Part shown: one piece after another, positions 1 to 7,271 of the stretch
How positions within the stretch are numbered: the stretch's first letter is position 1
Layout: every line of letters begins with the position of its first letter
Assembly (NCBI GenBank): GCA_019752115.1
Contig: JAIEMN010000006.1
Span: 20,944-84,943 of the forward strand
From: Gemmatimonadaceae bacterium
GTDB lineage: Bacteria > Gemmatimonadota > Gemmatimonadetes > Gemmatimonadales > Gemmatimonadaceae
Direction: 5' to 3'
DNA length: 64,000 nt
The notes under the pieces: model-generated
What the model saw: only the letters and a program-made list of their open reading frames with translations
Told to the model about the DNA's origin: nothing
The model's database searches: none
Position numbers and translations under genes: made by a program

Positions 1-51
1 TAACAATTCCGCGACTTTCTACCTCAAAATCTGAATCTGACTGAGATCTGC

Positions 52-870
52 ATGCCCCTCGCCCATGATGATCGCGACTTGACCGTAAACTGGCCCACGA
101 AGAGCAGACGACGACTCAGCACGGTCCTAGAGAATGGACGGTTCAAGCTGCCGTATACGCCTCAGCGATGCCGCCCGGGGGCGCGCGTCTATCTTGCAGG
201 GCCCGACGGAGAGGTCCTGCTCAGCATGCAGTTAAAAGAAATCGTGAAGAACGAGGGGGTTAGAGGCTCGCAGCTGATCGCACGAAAGGGGACGGTACGC
301 AAACCCCGGGCTGCCGATTTCCCATACGTCCCGATAAATAGCAACGCAGAGTACGCACCGCTGTATCTGTGGCCCGGGACCACCCAGCCGGATTACGAGA
401 GCTATCCGGGAAATGAAGGGGGCGGCGCGCTCGAGTCTAGAGTGTCGAGCTTACCAAGCCTCCCGCTGCTAGCAGACAACGCGGCGAAGAAACTTCGGCA
501 GCCCGAGCGAGCACTGATCAAGGCGTATACACAATGGATCGGTCGCCCGGAGATTTTCAGTCATCGCCGACTACCGGAACCGGGTCTCTACACGGACCTC
601 TTCGTCAGTAGTACTTACACACTAGTCGAAGCGAAAGCGTGGGTGGATCGAGAAACGCTGCGCATGTCTATTGGTCAGCTATACGATTATCAGCGGTACT
701 TCCTCTCGCGTCACCCGTCTTTGGCAGTTCTTCTCCCACGCAGGCCTTCGGTAAGCATGATGAATCTCTTTCAGAGCAAGAAGATCGCCGTGGTTTGGAG
801 ATCTCGCGGCAAAGCATTCTCGGATAGCGTAGGTGGCCGCTTGACCGTCGAGCTTAAATCAACGCGCTAG
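52..870 (+). CDS. Putative PD-(D/E)XK nuclease with N-terminal PUA-like domain
   Basis: 272 aa, no family recognised with certainty. The C-terminal third has the layout of a PD-(D/E)XK nuclease: Asp182 in YTDLF, then Glu193 and Lys195 in LVEAKA, followed by a helix IGQLYDYQRY as in many restriction-type nucleases. Residues 28-85 (GRFKLPY...GARVYLAGPDGEVL) look like a beta-rich PUA/EVE/ASCH-like module, a fold that reads modified bases in several restriction enzymes. An in-frame TAA at base 1 makes ATG 52 the first good start; no strong Shine-Dalgarno is seen. Its base composition is visibly lower in GC than the genes that follow, which hints at transfer. It is convergent with the aminotransferase gene, 26 bp away. 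The nuclease call is inferred from motif spacing only. Confidence 0.45.
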   Translation: MPLAHDDRDLTVNWPTKSRRRLSTVLENGRFKLPYTPQRCRPGARVYLAGPDGEVLLSMQLKEIVKNEGVRGSQLIARKGTVRKPRAADFPYVPINSNAEYAPLYLWPGTTQPDYESYPGNEGGGALESRVSSLPSLPLLADNAAKKLRQPERALIKAYTQWIGRPEIFSHRRLPEPGLYTDLFVSSTYTLVEAKAWVDRETLRMSIGQLYDYQRYFLSRHPSLAVLLPRRPSVSMMNLFQSKKIAVVWRSRGKAFSDSVGGRLTVELKSTR

Positions 871-896
871 CTCTATACGCCTATCGCTCCCTGCTT

Positions 897-2000
897 TCAC
901 CTCAGCAATTCAAGGATCGCTTGACCAGTACGCTCGATGACATTGCGAAGCCCCTCAAGCGTATGTTCCCCCATATGCCCAATCCGAATCGTCGATGACT
1001 TGAGCTTACCATATCCGCCGCCGATCACGTAGCCGGCCTTCGCGACTTCCTTCACGATCGCGTCGCCGTTCAACTTCGGCGTGAGTGCGATGCAGGTGAC
1101 CGTAGCACTGCGCGCCCCCTCCGGCGCGTAAATACAGAACGGCTCCCCGGTCTGCTCGCGCAGCTCGGCCACCCAACGCTGCGTGCGCTCGGCCATGGCC
1201 TGATGACGCGCCCAGCGGTTCTCGATGCCTTCGGCGGCGATGTATTCGCCCTGGACGGCGGCCGCGTAGAGCAGCGACAGCGCCGGCGTGTTGGGGGTCT
1301 GGTTCTTGTGGATGTACTGCTCGAACTCCACGAGATCGAAGTAGAGGCCGCGCCCGCGAGTCTGCTTGGCTTCCTGAATGAAGCGCTCACTCGCCACGCC
1401 GAACGCCAATCCGGGCGGAAGGGCCAGTGCCTTTTGTGAGCCCGTGAGCACGAAATCGAGGTTCCACTTGTCGGTCTCCACCGGCGCGCCGCCCAAGCCG
1501 GTCACGGAGTCGACGAGGATGCTCGCGCCGTGCTTCTGCACGACCTTGGTGAGGTCTTCGAGTTCGGTAAGCGTGCCGGTGCTGGTTTCGCTGTGCACCA
1601 CGGTCACAGCGGCGAAGCGACGGCGGGCGAGCGCGTCGTCGACATACTCGAGCGGCACGGGGCGATGCCAGTCGCCGCCCACGATGTGCGTGTCGCGGCC
1701 GCAGGCCTGCGCGATGTTCGCGAAGCGCTCGGAGAAGGCGCCGTTCACGAGGCTCAGAATGGGGCCGGGGCGCGCGCAGCGGATGGCGGCTTCCATGAGG
1801 CCCGTCGCCGAGCTGCTGCTCACGTAGACGGGGCGCTGCGTGCGGAAGATGGGCTTGAAGGTGGCCTGGATGCGCGCGAACAGCTCTTCGAATGCGGCAC
1901 CACGGTGCGGCAGCATGGGCTGCAGCATCGCCTCGAGTACTTCCTGGCGGACCTCAGTGGGTCCCGGGAGAAAAAAGGTGCCGGTCACCGGATCTTTCAT
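897..2000 (-). CDS. Class V PLP aminotransferase, probable phosphoserine aminotransferase
   Basis: 367 aa, normal length for the SgaA/Agx-type class V family. It starts with the family pattern FLPGPTEV and ends with the small domain GGGYGKLKSSTIRIGHMG. Lys190 in TGSQKALALPPG is the expected Schiff-base lysine, and Asp164 in LVDSVTG should hold the PLP ring nitrogen. The family moves amino groups between alanine or serine and glyoxylate, pyruvate or phosphohydroxypyruvate. Here it overlaps a phosphoserine phosphatase-like gene by 4 bp (ATGA), and serA lies in the same cluster, so a SerC-like step (3-phosphohydroxypyruvate to phosphoserine) is the best guess. A serine-glyoxylate enzyme is the alternative. 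It is the last gene of the minus-strand serine unit. Confidence 0.85.
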   Translation of the reverse strand: MKDPVTGTFFLPGPTEVRQEVLEAMLQPMLPHRGAAFEELFARIQATFKPIFRTQRPVYVSSSSATGLMEAAIRCARPGPILSLVNGAFSERFANIAQACGRDTHIVGGDWHRPVPLEYVDDALARRRFAAVTVVHSETSTGTLTELEDLTKVVQKHGASILVDSVTGLGGAPVETDKWNLDFVLTGSQKALALPPGLAFGVASERFIQEAKQTRGRGLYFDLVEFEQYIHKNQTPNTPALSLLYAAAVQGEYIAAEGIENRWARHQAMAERTQRWVAELREQTGEPFCIYAPEGARSATVTCIALTPKLNGDAIVKEVAKAGYVIGGGYGKLKSSTIRIGHMGEHTLEGLRNVIERTGQAILELLR

Positions 2001-2665
2001 GAAAAGAGGAGTTCGTCGAGCTCGCTGAAACTCTTGGCTTCGTGGTCGGCGACCTTCACGACGGCCTCGCGTCGCGCGACGCCGGTGTAGGCGATGAACT
2101 CGTCGACGACGCCGCGCACGGCGGCGTCGGTGCTGCCGTCGCCGATCATCACGATGGGTTTGCGCAGCGCGAGCTGCTGCACGACGAGTGGCTTGCCGCG
2201 CTGGGTGGCGAGGGGCTGATCGCCATCGAGCTTGCTGAAGGTGCCGTCTACGTCTCTCGCAAGACTCACGGCGTGTACGCGGTGGCCCTGAATGCCGAGC
2301 CGGATGGCCATGGGCATGATGCTGGGGCGGAGGCCGCCGCTCAGCAGGTGGACGTGCACGCGCGCGCTGTGGAGGGCGTTGATGAGCTCCACGACGCCGG
2401 GCTGCATGGCCTTGTTGTAGGCGTCGGCGAGGCTCAGGAGCTCGCCGGCGGTGGGGCGAATGCGCTCGAGGCGCCTCGTGTAGACGGCGTCGATGGGGAG
2501 CTCGCCATTCATGGCCTGCTCGGTGAGCGCGGCGCTTTCGGCGGCGACTTCAGGGCCGCGGAGCTGCGCGAGCCAGTCGATGCCTTCGATGGCGGCGAGG
2601 GTGGAGTCGACGTCGAACACCACCGTCTTGAAGCGGGGTTCGCGGAGCTGGATGCTGACACTCAT
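1997..2665 (-). CDS. HAD phosphatase, SerB-like phosphoserine phosphatase
   Basis: 222 aa from ATG 2665. A longer frame opens further upstream but would overlap the preceding dehydrogenase, so the internal Met before SVSIQLREP is chosen. HAD motif I is FDVDSTLAAIEG (nucleophile and acid Asp residues of DVDST), motif II is the Ser of LLSGG, and motif III/IV is MIGDGSTDAA. The cap region and length fit SerB, which removes phosphate from L-3-phosphoserine in the cytoplasm. It lies 10 bp after the FAD dehydrogenase and overlaps the aminotransferase start, which indicates one operon. A general sugar-phosphate HAD phosphatase is possible but less likely in this context. Confidence 0.82.
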   Translation of the reverse strand: MSVSIQLREPRFKTVVFDVDSTLAAIEGIDWLAQLRGPEVAAESAALTEQAMNGELPIDAVYTRRLERIRPTAGELLSLADAYNKAMQPGVVELINALHSARVHVHLLSGGLRPSIMPMAIRLGIQGHRVHAVSLARDVDGTFSKLDGDQPLATQRGKPLVVQQLALRKPIVMIGDGSTDAAVRGVVDEFIAYTGVARREAVVKVADHEAKSFSELDELLFS

Positions 2666-2675
2666 GGTGCTTCGC

Positions 2676-4043
2676 TCACAGCACGTTGCCGGGGGCGAGC
2701 AAGCCGAGTGGGTCGAGCTCGTGCTTGAGGGCACGCATGACGCGCTGCTGGGTGTCGCTCATCTGCAGGGGGAGCCAGCGGCGCTTGAGCTTGCCGATGC
2801 CATGTTCGGCGGCGACGGTGCCGCCCATCTGGATGACTTCCTTCAGAGTTGCGTAGACGACCTGCTCGATGCGCTTGAGTTCATCGGCGTCTTGCGCGAT
2901 GAAGTTCTGATGCGGATGGCCGTTGCCGGCGTGGCCGTAGGCGATGCCGAGCGGGATCTGCGCGTCGCGGGCAAAGGTGCGGGCGATGCGGAGCGCGTCG
3001 GCGAGGCGCGCGTAGGGCACAGCCCAATCCGTGCTCACCTTGCGGCCACCGAACGGGCGGCGGGCGGCGCCGCGCTCATTCATGGTGGCGGGCACGGCGT
3101 GACGCATGCGGCGCGCTTCGAGCTGGCTGCTGGGCGTGTCGTAGACTTTGATGTCTTCGGTGAGCGCGTGGTGGGCTTCGGCGAGTTCTAGCCAGGCGTC
3201 GAGGGGGAGGTCGTCGTCGCTGTTCGGACGGCCGGTTTCTTCGGTGTAGACCATCGCGTTCGCCGTGCTCGCCCAGTGTTGGGAGCCTTCGGCGGTTCTG
3301 GCGATGGTCATGGCCCCCTGGTCGAAGTACTCGAGGCACCTCGGGTTGATGGCCTGGCTTTCTCTGGCGGCTACGACGAAGGCGAGCGCGTCCTCTTCCT
3401 TTTCGAAGGGGATGATGAGACCTGAGACTTGAGACGGGAGATCGTGGAGTTGGAGCTCGGCTTCCACTACTACGCCGAGCGTGCCTTCGGAGCCGACGAA
3501 CCAGTCGACTGGGTCGTGGGCGATGGGGTAGCCGACGGTGTTCTTTTCGAGCTGTGGCCTTCTGAGCTCGATGAGGTCGCCGTTGGCGAGGAGGACTTTG
3601 AGGGCTTTGACGTGCGGACGGGTGGCACCGTAGCGGTACGACCTGGCACCGCTCGCGTTGCAGGCTATGGCGCCGCCGATGGTGCTTTCTTCTTCGCTTG
3701 TGGGATCGGGGGTGAACAGCAGGCCGTGGGCTTCTGCTGCTCGGCGCACATCCGCCACGATCGCGCCGGGGCCAACAACAACTGACTTGGTGCGCACATC
3801 GACTTCGTCGATGTGCGCGAGACCACGGAGACTAAGGAGGACACCGAGGTCGGTGATGCTGGCGCCGGTGGTGGAAGACTGGAGACCGGCGGGGGTGACG
3901 GGGGTCTTGTTAGCCGTGGCTGCTTTCAGCAGCTCGGCCACCTCTTCGATGCTGGTGGGACGTGCGACGTGCTCCGGGACCAGGTAGAGGCCGGAGGCAT
4001 CCTTGCTGTGGGATTCTCGGATGTCTTGGTCGGACGTCAGCAT
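2676..4043 (-). CDS. FAD-linked 2-hydroxyacid dehydrogenase (GlcD/D-2-hydroxyglutarate dehydrogenase type)
   Basis: 455 aa, typical of the VAO/PCMH flavoprotein family. The FAD-binding half includes PVTPAGLQSS, VVVGPGAIV and the loop PDPTSEEESTIGGAIACNA. The C-terminal cap has HAGNGHPHQNF and GGTVAAEHGIGKLK, histidine motifs conserved in GlcD, D-lactate and D-2-hydroxyglutarate dehydrogenases. It should oxidise a D-2-hydroxyacid and pass electrons to an ETF or quinone acceptor. Because it sits with serine genes, recycling of D-2-hydroxyglutarate made by SerA is an attractive role, as known in Pseudomonas; this is an inference. A 17-bp sequence repeated just upstream of its start is also found inside its coding region (3423-3439). 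Confidence 0.85.
   Translation of the reverse strand: MLTSDQDIRESHSKDASGLYLVPEHVARPTSIEEVAELLKAATANKTPVTPAGLQSSTTGASITDLGVLLSLRGLAHIDEVDVRTKSVVVGPGAIVADVRRAAEAHGLLFTPDPTSEEESTIGGAIACNASGARSYRYGATRPHVKALKVLLANGDLIELRRPQLEKNTVGYPIAHDPVDWFVGSEGTLGVVVEAELQLHDLPSQVSGLIIPFEKEEDALAFVVAARESQAINPRCLEYFDQGAMTIARTAEGSQHWASTANAMVYTEETGRPNSDDDLPLDAWLELAEAHHALTEDIKVYDTPSSQLEARRMRHAVPATMNERGAARRPFGGRKVSTDWAVPYARLADALRIARTFARDAQIPLGIAYGHAGNGHPHQNFIAQDADELKRIEQVVYATLKEVIQMGGTVAAEHGIGKLKRRWLPLQMSDTQQRVMRALKHELDPLGLLAPGNVL
3423..3439. repeat. 17-bp direct repeat, internal copy
   Basis: TGAGACTTGAGACGGGA lies inside the FAD dehydrogenase gene, where it encodes part of the linker LPSQVSG. An identical copy sits at 4044-4060, directly before the start codon of the same gene. 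An exact 17-bp match 620 bp apart is unlikely by chance. Confidence 0.7.
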
Positions 4044-4118
4044 TGAGACTTGAGACGGGAACGGCGGAAAGACGTACTGCGGGAAGAAGAACAGCGGGAA
4101 GACGTACTGCGGGAACGG
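4044..4118. repeat. Composite intergenic repeat: 17-bp copy plus 15-bp CTGCGGGAA units
   Basis: Bases 4044-4060 repeat the 17-bp sequence also present at 3423-3439. Bases 4061-4118 are about four 15-bp units; read on the minus strand they are CTTCCCGCAGTACGT, CTTCCCGCTGTTCTT, the first unit again, then CTTTCCGCCGTTCCC. The units belong to the same loose family as the repeats at 9631-9707, 14671-14706 and 19297-19360. The block fills the gap between the XRE gene stop (4124) and the dehydrogenase start (4043), so it would lie in a shared transcript just before the dehydrogenase start codon, leaving no obvious Shine-Dalgarno. Confidence 0.7.
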
Positions 4119-4123
4119 CTTGG

Positions 4124-4618
4124 TTACTTCTTGTGGCGCTTCCTCTTGAGTGCGGCCAAGAGCCGCGCGGCATTCGTCGGGCTCTCCAGGAGATGAACGG
4201 TCTCCTTGTGGCCGGCGAGTTCCTTCTTCAACTGCTGTGTTGCGGCTCGGGCTGATCGCATTCTAATGGAATCGGAATGGGGTTTGGCCAGCATGACGCC
4301 GCCCGCCATCGCGTGCGCGATCTGCTCGCGGGTGGCACTCATGGCGAGCATGGCGCGGATCAGCAGGTCGAGCGAAACGGACGGATCGCCGGCTTCCATT
4401 TTGGCGATGCGTGATTGGCTCGAGCCGAGCCGCTTGGCGAGGGCAGCCTGGGTGAATCCGGCCTCGAGGCGCCGCTCCTTGCAGGCTCGGGCCATGGACA
4501 GGCGCATTTCGATCAGGGCGCTTTCTTCCTCGCTCAGGTCGAGGAATTCGGCGACGGTTCCGACGGTGAATCCGGCGGCGGTTAGCCGGACCTGCTTTTC
4601 CCTGTCGATCGCGTCCAT
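4124..4618 (-). CDS. XRE-family HTH regulator, antitoxin-like
   Basis: 164 aa. The N-terminal part (FLDLSEEESALIEMRL) is the lead-in seen in HigA/MqsA-like antitoxin regulators. Residues about 58-80 form a clear XRE helix-turn-helix (FTQAALAKRLGSSQSRIAKME), followed by a basic, lysine-rich tail ending KRKRHKK. No partner toxin gene lies beside it. The start ATG at 4618 is 9 bp downstream of a perfect TATGTCA-N4-TGACATA palindrome, a likely self-operator. It is divergent from hipB across a 137-bp AT-rich region. It could be an orphan antitoxin or the local regulator of this toxin-antitoxin island. Confidence 0.8.
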   Translation of the reverse strand: MDAIDREKQVRLTAAGFTVGTVAEFLDLSEEESALIEMRLSMARACKERRLEAGFTQAALAKRLGSSQSRIAKMEAGDPSVSLDLLIRAMLAMSATREQIAHAMAGGVMLAKPHSDSIRMRSARAATQQLKKELAGHKETVHLLESPTNAARLLAALKRKRHKK

Positions 4619-4627
4619 AAGGGATTA

Positions 4628-4645
4628 TATGTCAAAAATGACATA
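4628..4645. promoter_or_regulatory. Palindromic operator upstream of XRE gene
   Basis: TATGTCA-AAAA-TGACATA, a perfect 7-bp inverted repeat, lies 9 bp before the XRE start codon in an AT-rich island. Its position fits autoregulation by the XRE protein. The assignment is from symmetry and position only. Confidence 0.65.
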
Positions 4646-4705
4646 AAATCAATGTTTGATGAGGTTTCTCGTCGCAGGCTCTCGGCGATATTTGACGAGC
4701 TATAA

Positions 4706-4754
4706 GGTATGATATATCATTCATTACAATATTCTAAGACTGATATATCATACC
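4706..4754. promoter_or_regulatory. Paired operators upstream of hipB
   Basis: Two copies of a site in inverted orientation: GGTATGATATATCA at 4706-4719 and TGATATATCATACC at 4741-4754. Each half contains the palindrome TGATATATCA, and the two centres are 31 bp apart, about three helical turns. The second copy ends one base before the hipB start codon (4756). Known HipB proteins bind several spaced palindromes and loop or bend DNA, so these are strong candidate HipB sites. The flanking sequence is AT-rich and should contain the promoter. Confidence 0.75.
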
Positions 4755-4755
4755 T

Positions 4756-5085
4756 ATGCCAACCATAGACATTCTCCCCCTTCGACTCCGGCAGTCCATG
4801 CGCTTGCTTGGGCGAGGCATCAGCGTGGCGCGGCGCCGGCGGAAGCTCACGGCCAGCATGGTGGCTGAGCGCATCGGGGTGGGGCGCCAGACGTATCAGC
4901 GCGTGGAGCTCGGGGACCCGACCGTGGCGATGGGGACCTACGTCATGGCGCTGTTTGTTCTCGGTCTCGAGTGGAATGGGCTCGAGAAAAGCGTCGATCC
5001 GCAGGCGGACGATGTCGGTACGGCATTGGACCTTGAGGATCTTCCCAAGAAGGTGCGTCCGAAGCGGACGCCGCGGCCCAAGTAG
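4756..5085 (+). CDS. hipB: HipB-like XRE antitoxin
   Basis: 109 aa. Residues about 20-75 form a helix-turn-helix of the Cro/C1 type (LTASMVAERIGVGRQTYQRVE) with HipB-style ends (MGTYVMALFVLG). The C-terminal tail is charged and proline/lysine-rich, probably disordered, like the degradable tail of HipB. It should bind the toxin HipA and repress the operon through the paired sites just upstream. The GTG start of hipA follows its stop by 3 bp, so the two are translationally coupled. The ATG at 4756 directly follows the operator, implying a very short leader. Confidence 0.88.
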   Translation: MPTIDILPLRLRQSMRLLGRGISVARRRRKLTASMVAERIGVGRQTYQRVELGDPTVAMGTYVMALFVLGLEWNGLEKSVDPQADDVGTALDLEDLPKKVRPKRTPRPK

Positions 5086-5088
5086 CGC

Positions 5089-6426
5089 GTGGCTATATCA
5101 CGAAAGACATCGATCACTCAACGCCGACTGGACGTCCTGGTGGGTGATGTGCTGGTCGGCCAGCTGCGGTTCACGCACGAAGGGCGCCGGGAGCATGCCG
5201 CGTTTGCGTACGCGCCCGAGTGGCTCGCCGATCCGGCGCGCTTCGAGATCGACCCGACGTTGCCGCTGGTGGAAGGCGCGCAGTTCCCTCCGCATGCTGA
5301 TGCGGCGGATGCCTCACGATTTCATGGGGTCATCGCCGATACCGAGCCGGATGGCTGGGCACGGCGCGTCATCCTGCGCGATCACGCGAAACGACGCCAG
5401 GTCGCGAGAGCCGAGGGTGCCGATCTGCCGCCGGTAGCAACGGCGCTGGATTTCCTGTTGGCGGTCGATGATCACGCGCGTGTGGGTGCCCTGCGTTTTC
5501 GCGATGAAGACGGTGTCTGTCAGCGAGCGCTGGAGCCCGGACGGCGAACGGCTCCCCCGCTCATCGAGTTGCCTGATTTGCTGCGGTCGACTCGGGCGGT
5601 TGAGCAGCAGTCGGAGACGCTCGCTGATCTTGCCTATCTCCGGGGACGCGCGACGTCGTTAGGGGGTATGCGCCCCAAATGCAGCGTTCGCGATGAGACC
5701 TGGGGCCTCTGTCTTGGCAAGTTTCCGAGCGTGTCCGACGAGCGCTCGTACACGAAGGGTGAAGTGCTCGCGCTGCAGCTCGCTCGCCGCGCGGGCATTT
5801 CGGTGGCGGATGCGCGGCTTGTGGACAGCGATGGTGTACCGGTGACGCTCGTGCGCCGTTTTGATCGCGTGTGGGATGAGGCCACGCAGACCGAACGGCG
5901 GCTGCTGTACGTATCGGCCGCCACCCTGATGGGGCTCGCGCCAGATGACAGCGGCGAGCACGCCTACACGGAAGTGGCCGATGTCATTCGGCAACGCAGC
6001 GCGGATGCCATGGCCGATCTTGAGGAACTATGGCGTCGCATCGCCTTCTCCATCCTGATCACCAACGTGGATGATCACCTCCATAACCATGGATTCCTCC
6101 ATGTGGAGGGTGCCCTCTGGCGTCTTTCTCCGGCGTTCGATGTGAACCCGTTCCCCGATCGGGTGCGCGAGCTCAAGACCTGGCTGAGCGAAGAAGCCGG
6201 CCCGGCGGCATCCGTCGATGCCCTGATGAACATCGCACGCTACTTCAGCCTGTCGACGAATGCGGCGAAGCGTGTGCTCGGAGAGGTTGCACGCGCGGTC
6301 GATGCGTGGCGCCGCGTGGCATCAGACCTGGGCTTCACCCGCGCGGAGATCGACGCGTTTGCTGATGCGTTCGAGCATGAGGAGCGGGACGCGGCGAGGC
6401 GGGCTACTGCGTCGGCTCTCGGGTAG
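5089..6426 (+). CDS. hipA: HipA-type serine/threonine kinase toxin
   Basis: 445 aa from a GTG start. The N-terminal couple_hipA region (LVGDVLVGQLRFTH) is followed by the HipA kinase core. The ATP/P-loop segment is ATSLGGMRPK at 188-197, containing the serine whose phosphorylation silences HipA. The catalytic loop is ITNVDDHLHNHGF (Asp328/329, His330, Asn333), and the metal-binding Asp is in DVNP at 351-354. Known HipA kinases phosphorylate GltX or other targets and cause growth arrest or persistence. All key residues are present, so it is probably active. It forms an operon with hipB and is convergent with mazF, 8 bp away. Confidence 0.92.
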   Translation: MAISRKTSITQRRLDVLVGDVLVGQLRFTHEGRREHAAFAYAPEWLADPARFEIDPTLPLVEGAQFPPHADAADASRFHGVIADTEPDGWARRVILRDHAKRRQVARAEGADLPPVATALDFLLAVDDHARVGALRFRDEDGVCQRALEPGRRTAPPLIELPDLLRSTRAVEQQSETLADLAYLRGRATSLGGMRPKCSVRDETWGLCLGKFPSVSDERSYTKGEVLALQLARRAGISVADARLVDSDGVPVTLVRRFDRVWDEATQTERRLLYVSAATLMGLAPDDSGEHAYTEVADVIRQRSADAMADLEELWRRIAFSILITNVDDHLHNHGFLHVEGALWRLSPAFDVNPFPDRVRELKTWLSEEAGPAASVDALMNIARYFSLSTNAAKRVLGEVARAVDAWRRVASDLGFTRAEIDAFADAFEHEERDAARRATASALG

Positions 6427-6434
6427 TACCGCGT

Positions 6435-6770
6435 CTACGCCGCGAACATCTGCTGGAGGACGGTCAGAACTTTGGTCATGGTCGCGGGGGTCAGGGCGCC
6501 CAGGCGTTTTCCGAGCCGCTCGTCGTCCACGGTGCGAATCTGGTCGGCAACGATGTGACCGGCCTTTCCATCAAAGCGGCATGCCACCCGAAATGGATAT
6601 GGGTGGCTGCCGCTTGTCAGCGGTGCCACGATGTAGGTGCCCATGTGCGCATTCAGCTCGTCGGGCGAGACTACGACACACGGACGGGTCTTTCGAATCT
6701 CTCGCCCACGCGTCGGATTCAGCTCCACGAGATAGACATCGCCACGCTGGACCCGAGACCGGGTCACCAT
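6435..6770 (-). CDS. mazF: MazF/PemK-type mRNA interferase toxin
   Basis: 111 aa from ATG 6770 (a GTG two codons upstream is also possible). It shows the family signature GDVYLVELNPTRGREIRKTRPCVVV, with the catalytic Arg in KTRPCVV and the Thr/Ser segment VAPLTSG, then GHIVADQIRTVDDERLG. MazF enzymes cut single-stranded mRNA at short sequences. The start overlaps the mazE stop by 7 bp, typical of toxin genes translated by coupling. It is convergent with hipA, so two independent toxin-antitoxin modules lie tail to tail here. Confidence 0.93.
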   Translation of the reverse strand: MVTRSRVQRGDVYLVELNPTRGREIRKTRPCVVVSPDELNAHMGTYIVAPLTSGSHPYPFRVACRFDGKAGHIVADQIRTVDDERLGKRLGALTPATMTKVLTVLQQMFAA

Positions 6771-7003
6771 GTCCACTCCTCATCATCGAACTTGGTGTTC
6801 GACGGCGGATCGATCAGCGGCGACGGACCAAAACGGGCGGCGGCCTCGGCCCAGCCTGCCCGGGGGGACTGTACCGCTGTGACGATCAAGGCGCCGGCCT
6901 CCGCCCGGATCTCCACCTCGTCCGTCAAACCGGCCTCTTCCAGCAGCGGCTTCGCGAGCCGCAGGCCACGTGAATTGCCAATCTGAACCAGTCGTGCGCG
7001 CAT
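6764..7003 (-). CDS. mazE: MazE-type AbrB-fold antitoxin
   Basis: 79 aa. The N-terminal half is an AbrB/MazE swapped-hairpin domain (VQIGNSRGLRLAKPLLEEAG), and the acidic, tryptophan-containing tail (NTKFDDEEWTW) matches the part of MazE that blocks the MazF active site. It should bind its own promoter through the TTACA-N-TGTAA palindrome at 7025-7035 and neutralise the toxin encoded just downstream. It lies 35 bp after a DUF2283 gene on the same strand. Confidence 0.92.
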   Translation of the reverse strand: MRARLVQIGNSRGLRLAKPLLEEAGLTDEVEIRAEAGALIVTAVQSPRAGWAEAAARFGPSPLIDPPSNTKFDDEEWTW

Positions 7004-7024
7004 CGAAGCCTCCGGCTTAGGTAA

Positions 7025-7035
7025 TTACAATGTAA
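7025..7035. promoter_or_regulatory. Palindrome upstream of mazE, candidate operator
   Basis: TTACA-A-TGTAA, a perfect palindrome in an AT-rich 35-bp gap, lies 22 bp upstream of the mazE start. MazE proteins bind such short AT-rich palindromes to repress their own genes. The call is inferred from position and symmetry. Confidence 0.6.
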
Positions 7036-7038
7036 ATA

Positions 7039-7263
7039 CTACTCGGCTCGGTGTGAAGCGGGCGACCGGTACTCCGAAACACTGATCTGAGGGAACCCCG
7101 CTACCTGCGACGCGTGCTCCACTGTCATGCTGATTGGATTACCGACCTGATCGAGATCGAGGTACACGTTCTCCCCAATCTCACGCGTTTCTGTCACGGC
7201 GACGTCATCGCTTGAAAACTCCAGCAGCGCCGTGTCGGTCTGGGTGAAATACCTGATGCGCAC
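7039..7263 (-). CDS. DUF2283 family protein
   Basis: 74 aa. It matches the small DUF2283 family in pattern: an initial MRIRYFTQTDTALLEFS, the central ETREIGENVYLDLD, and a hydrophobic end strand ISMTVEHAS. The function is unknown; members are often found beside toxin-antitoxin genes or type II-like toxins. It starts 8 bp after the serA stop and precedes mazEF, so it could be transcribed from the serA side, but its link to mazEF is uncertain. Confidence 0.75.
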   Translation of the reverse strand: MRIRYFTQTDTALLEFSSDDVAVTETREIGENVYLDLDQVGNPISMTVEHASQVAGFPQISVSEYRSPASHRAE

Positions 7264-7271
7264 GGCCGCGC

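Noticed and set aside
1530..2090. Plus-strand frame in the aminotransferase region
   Set aside because: Antisense shadow with no recognisable motif.
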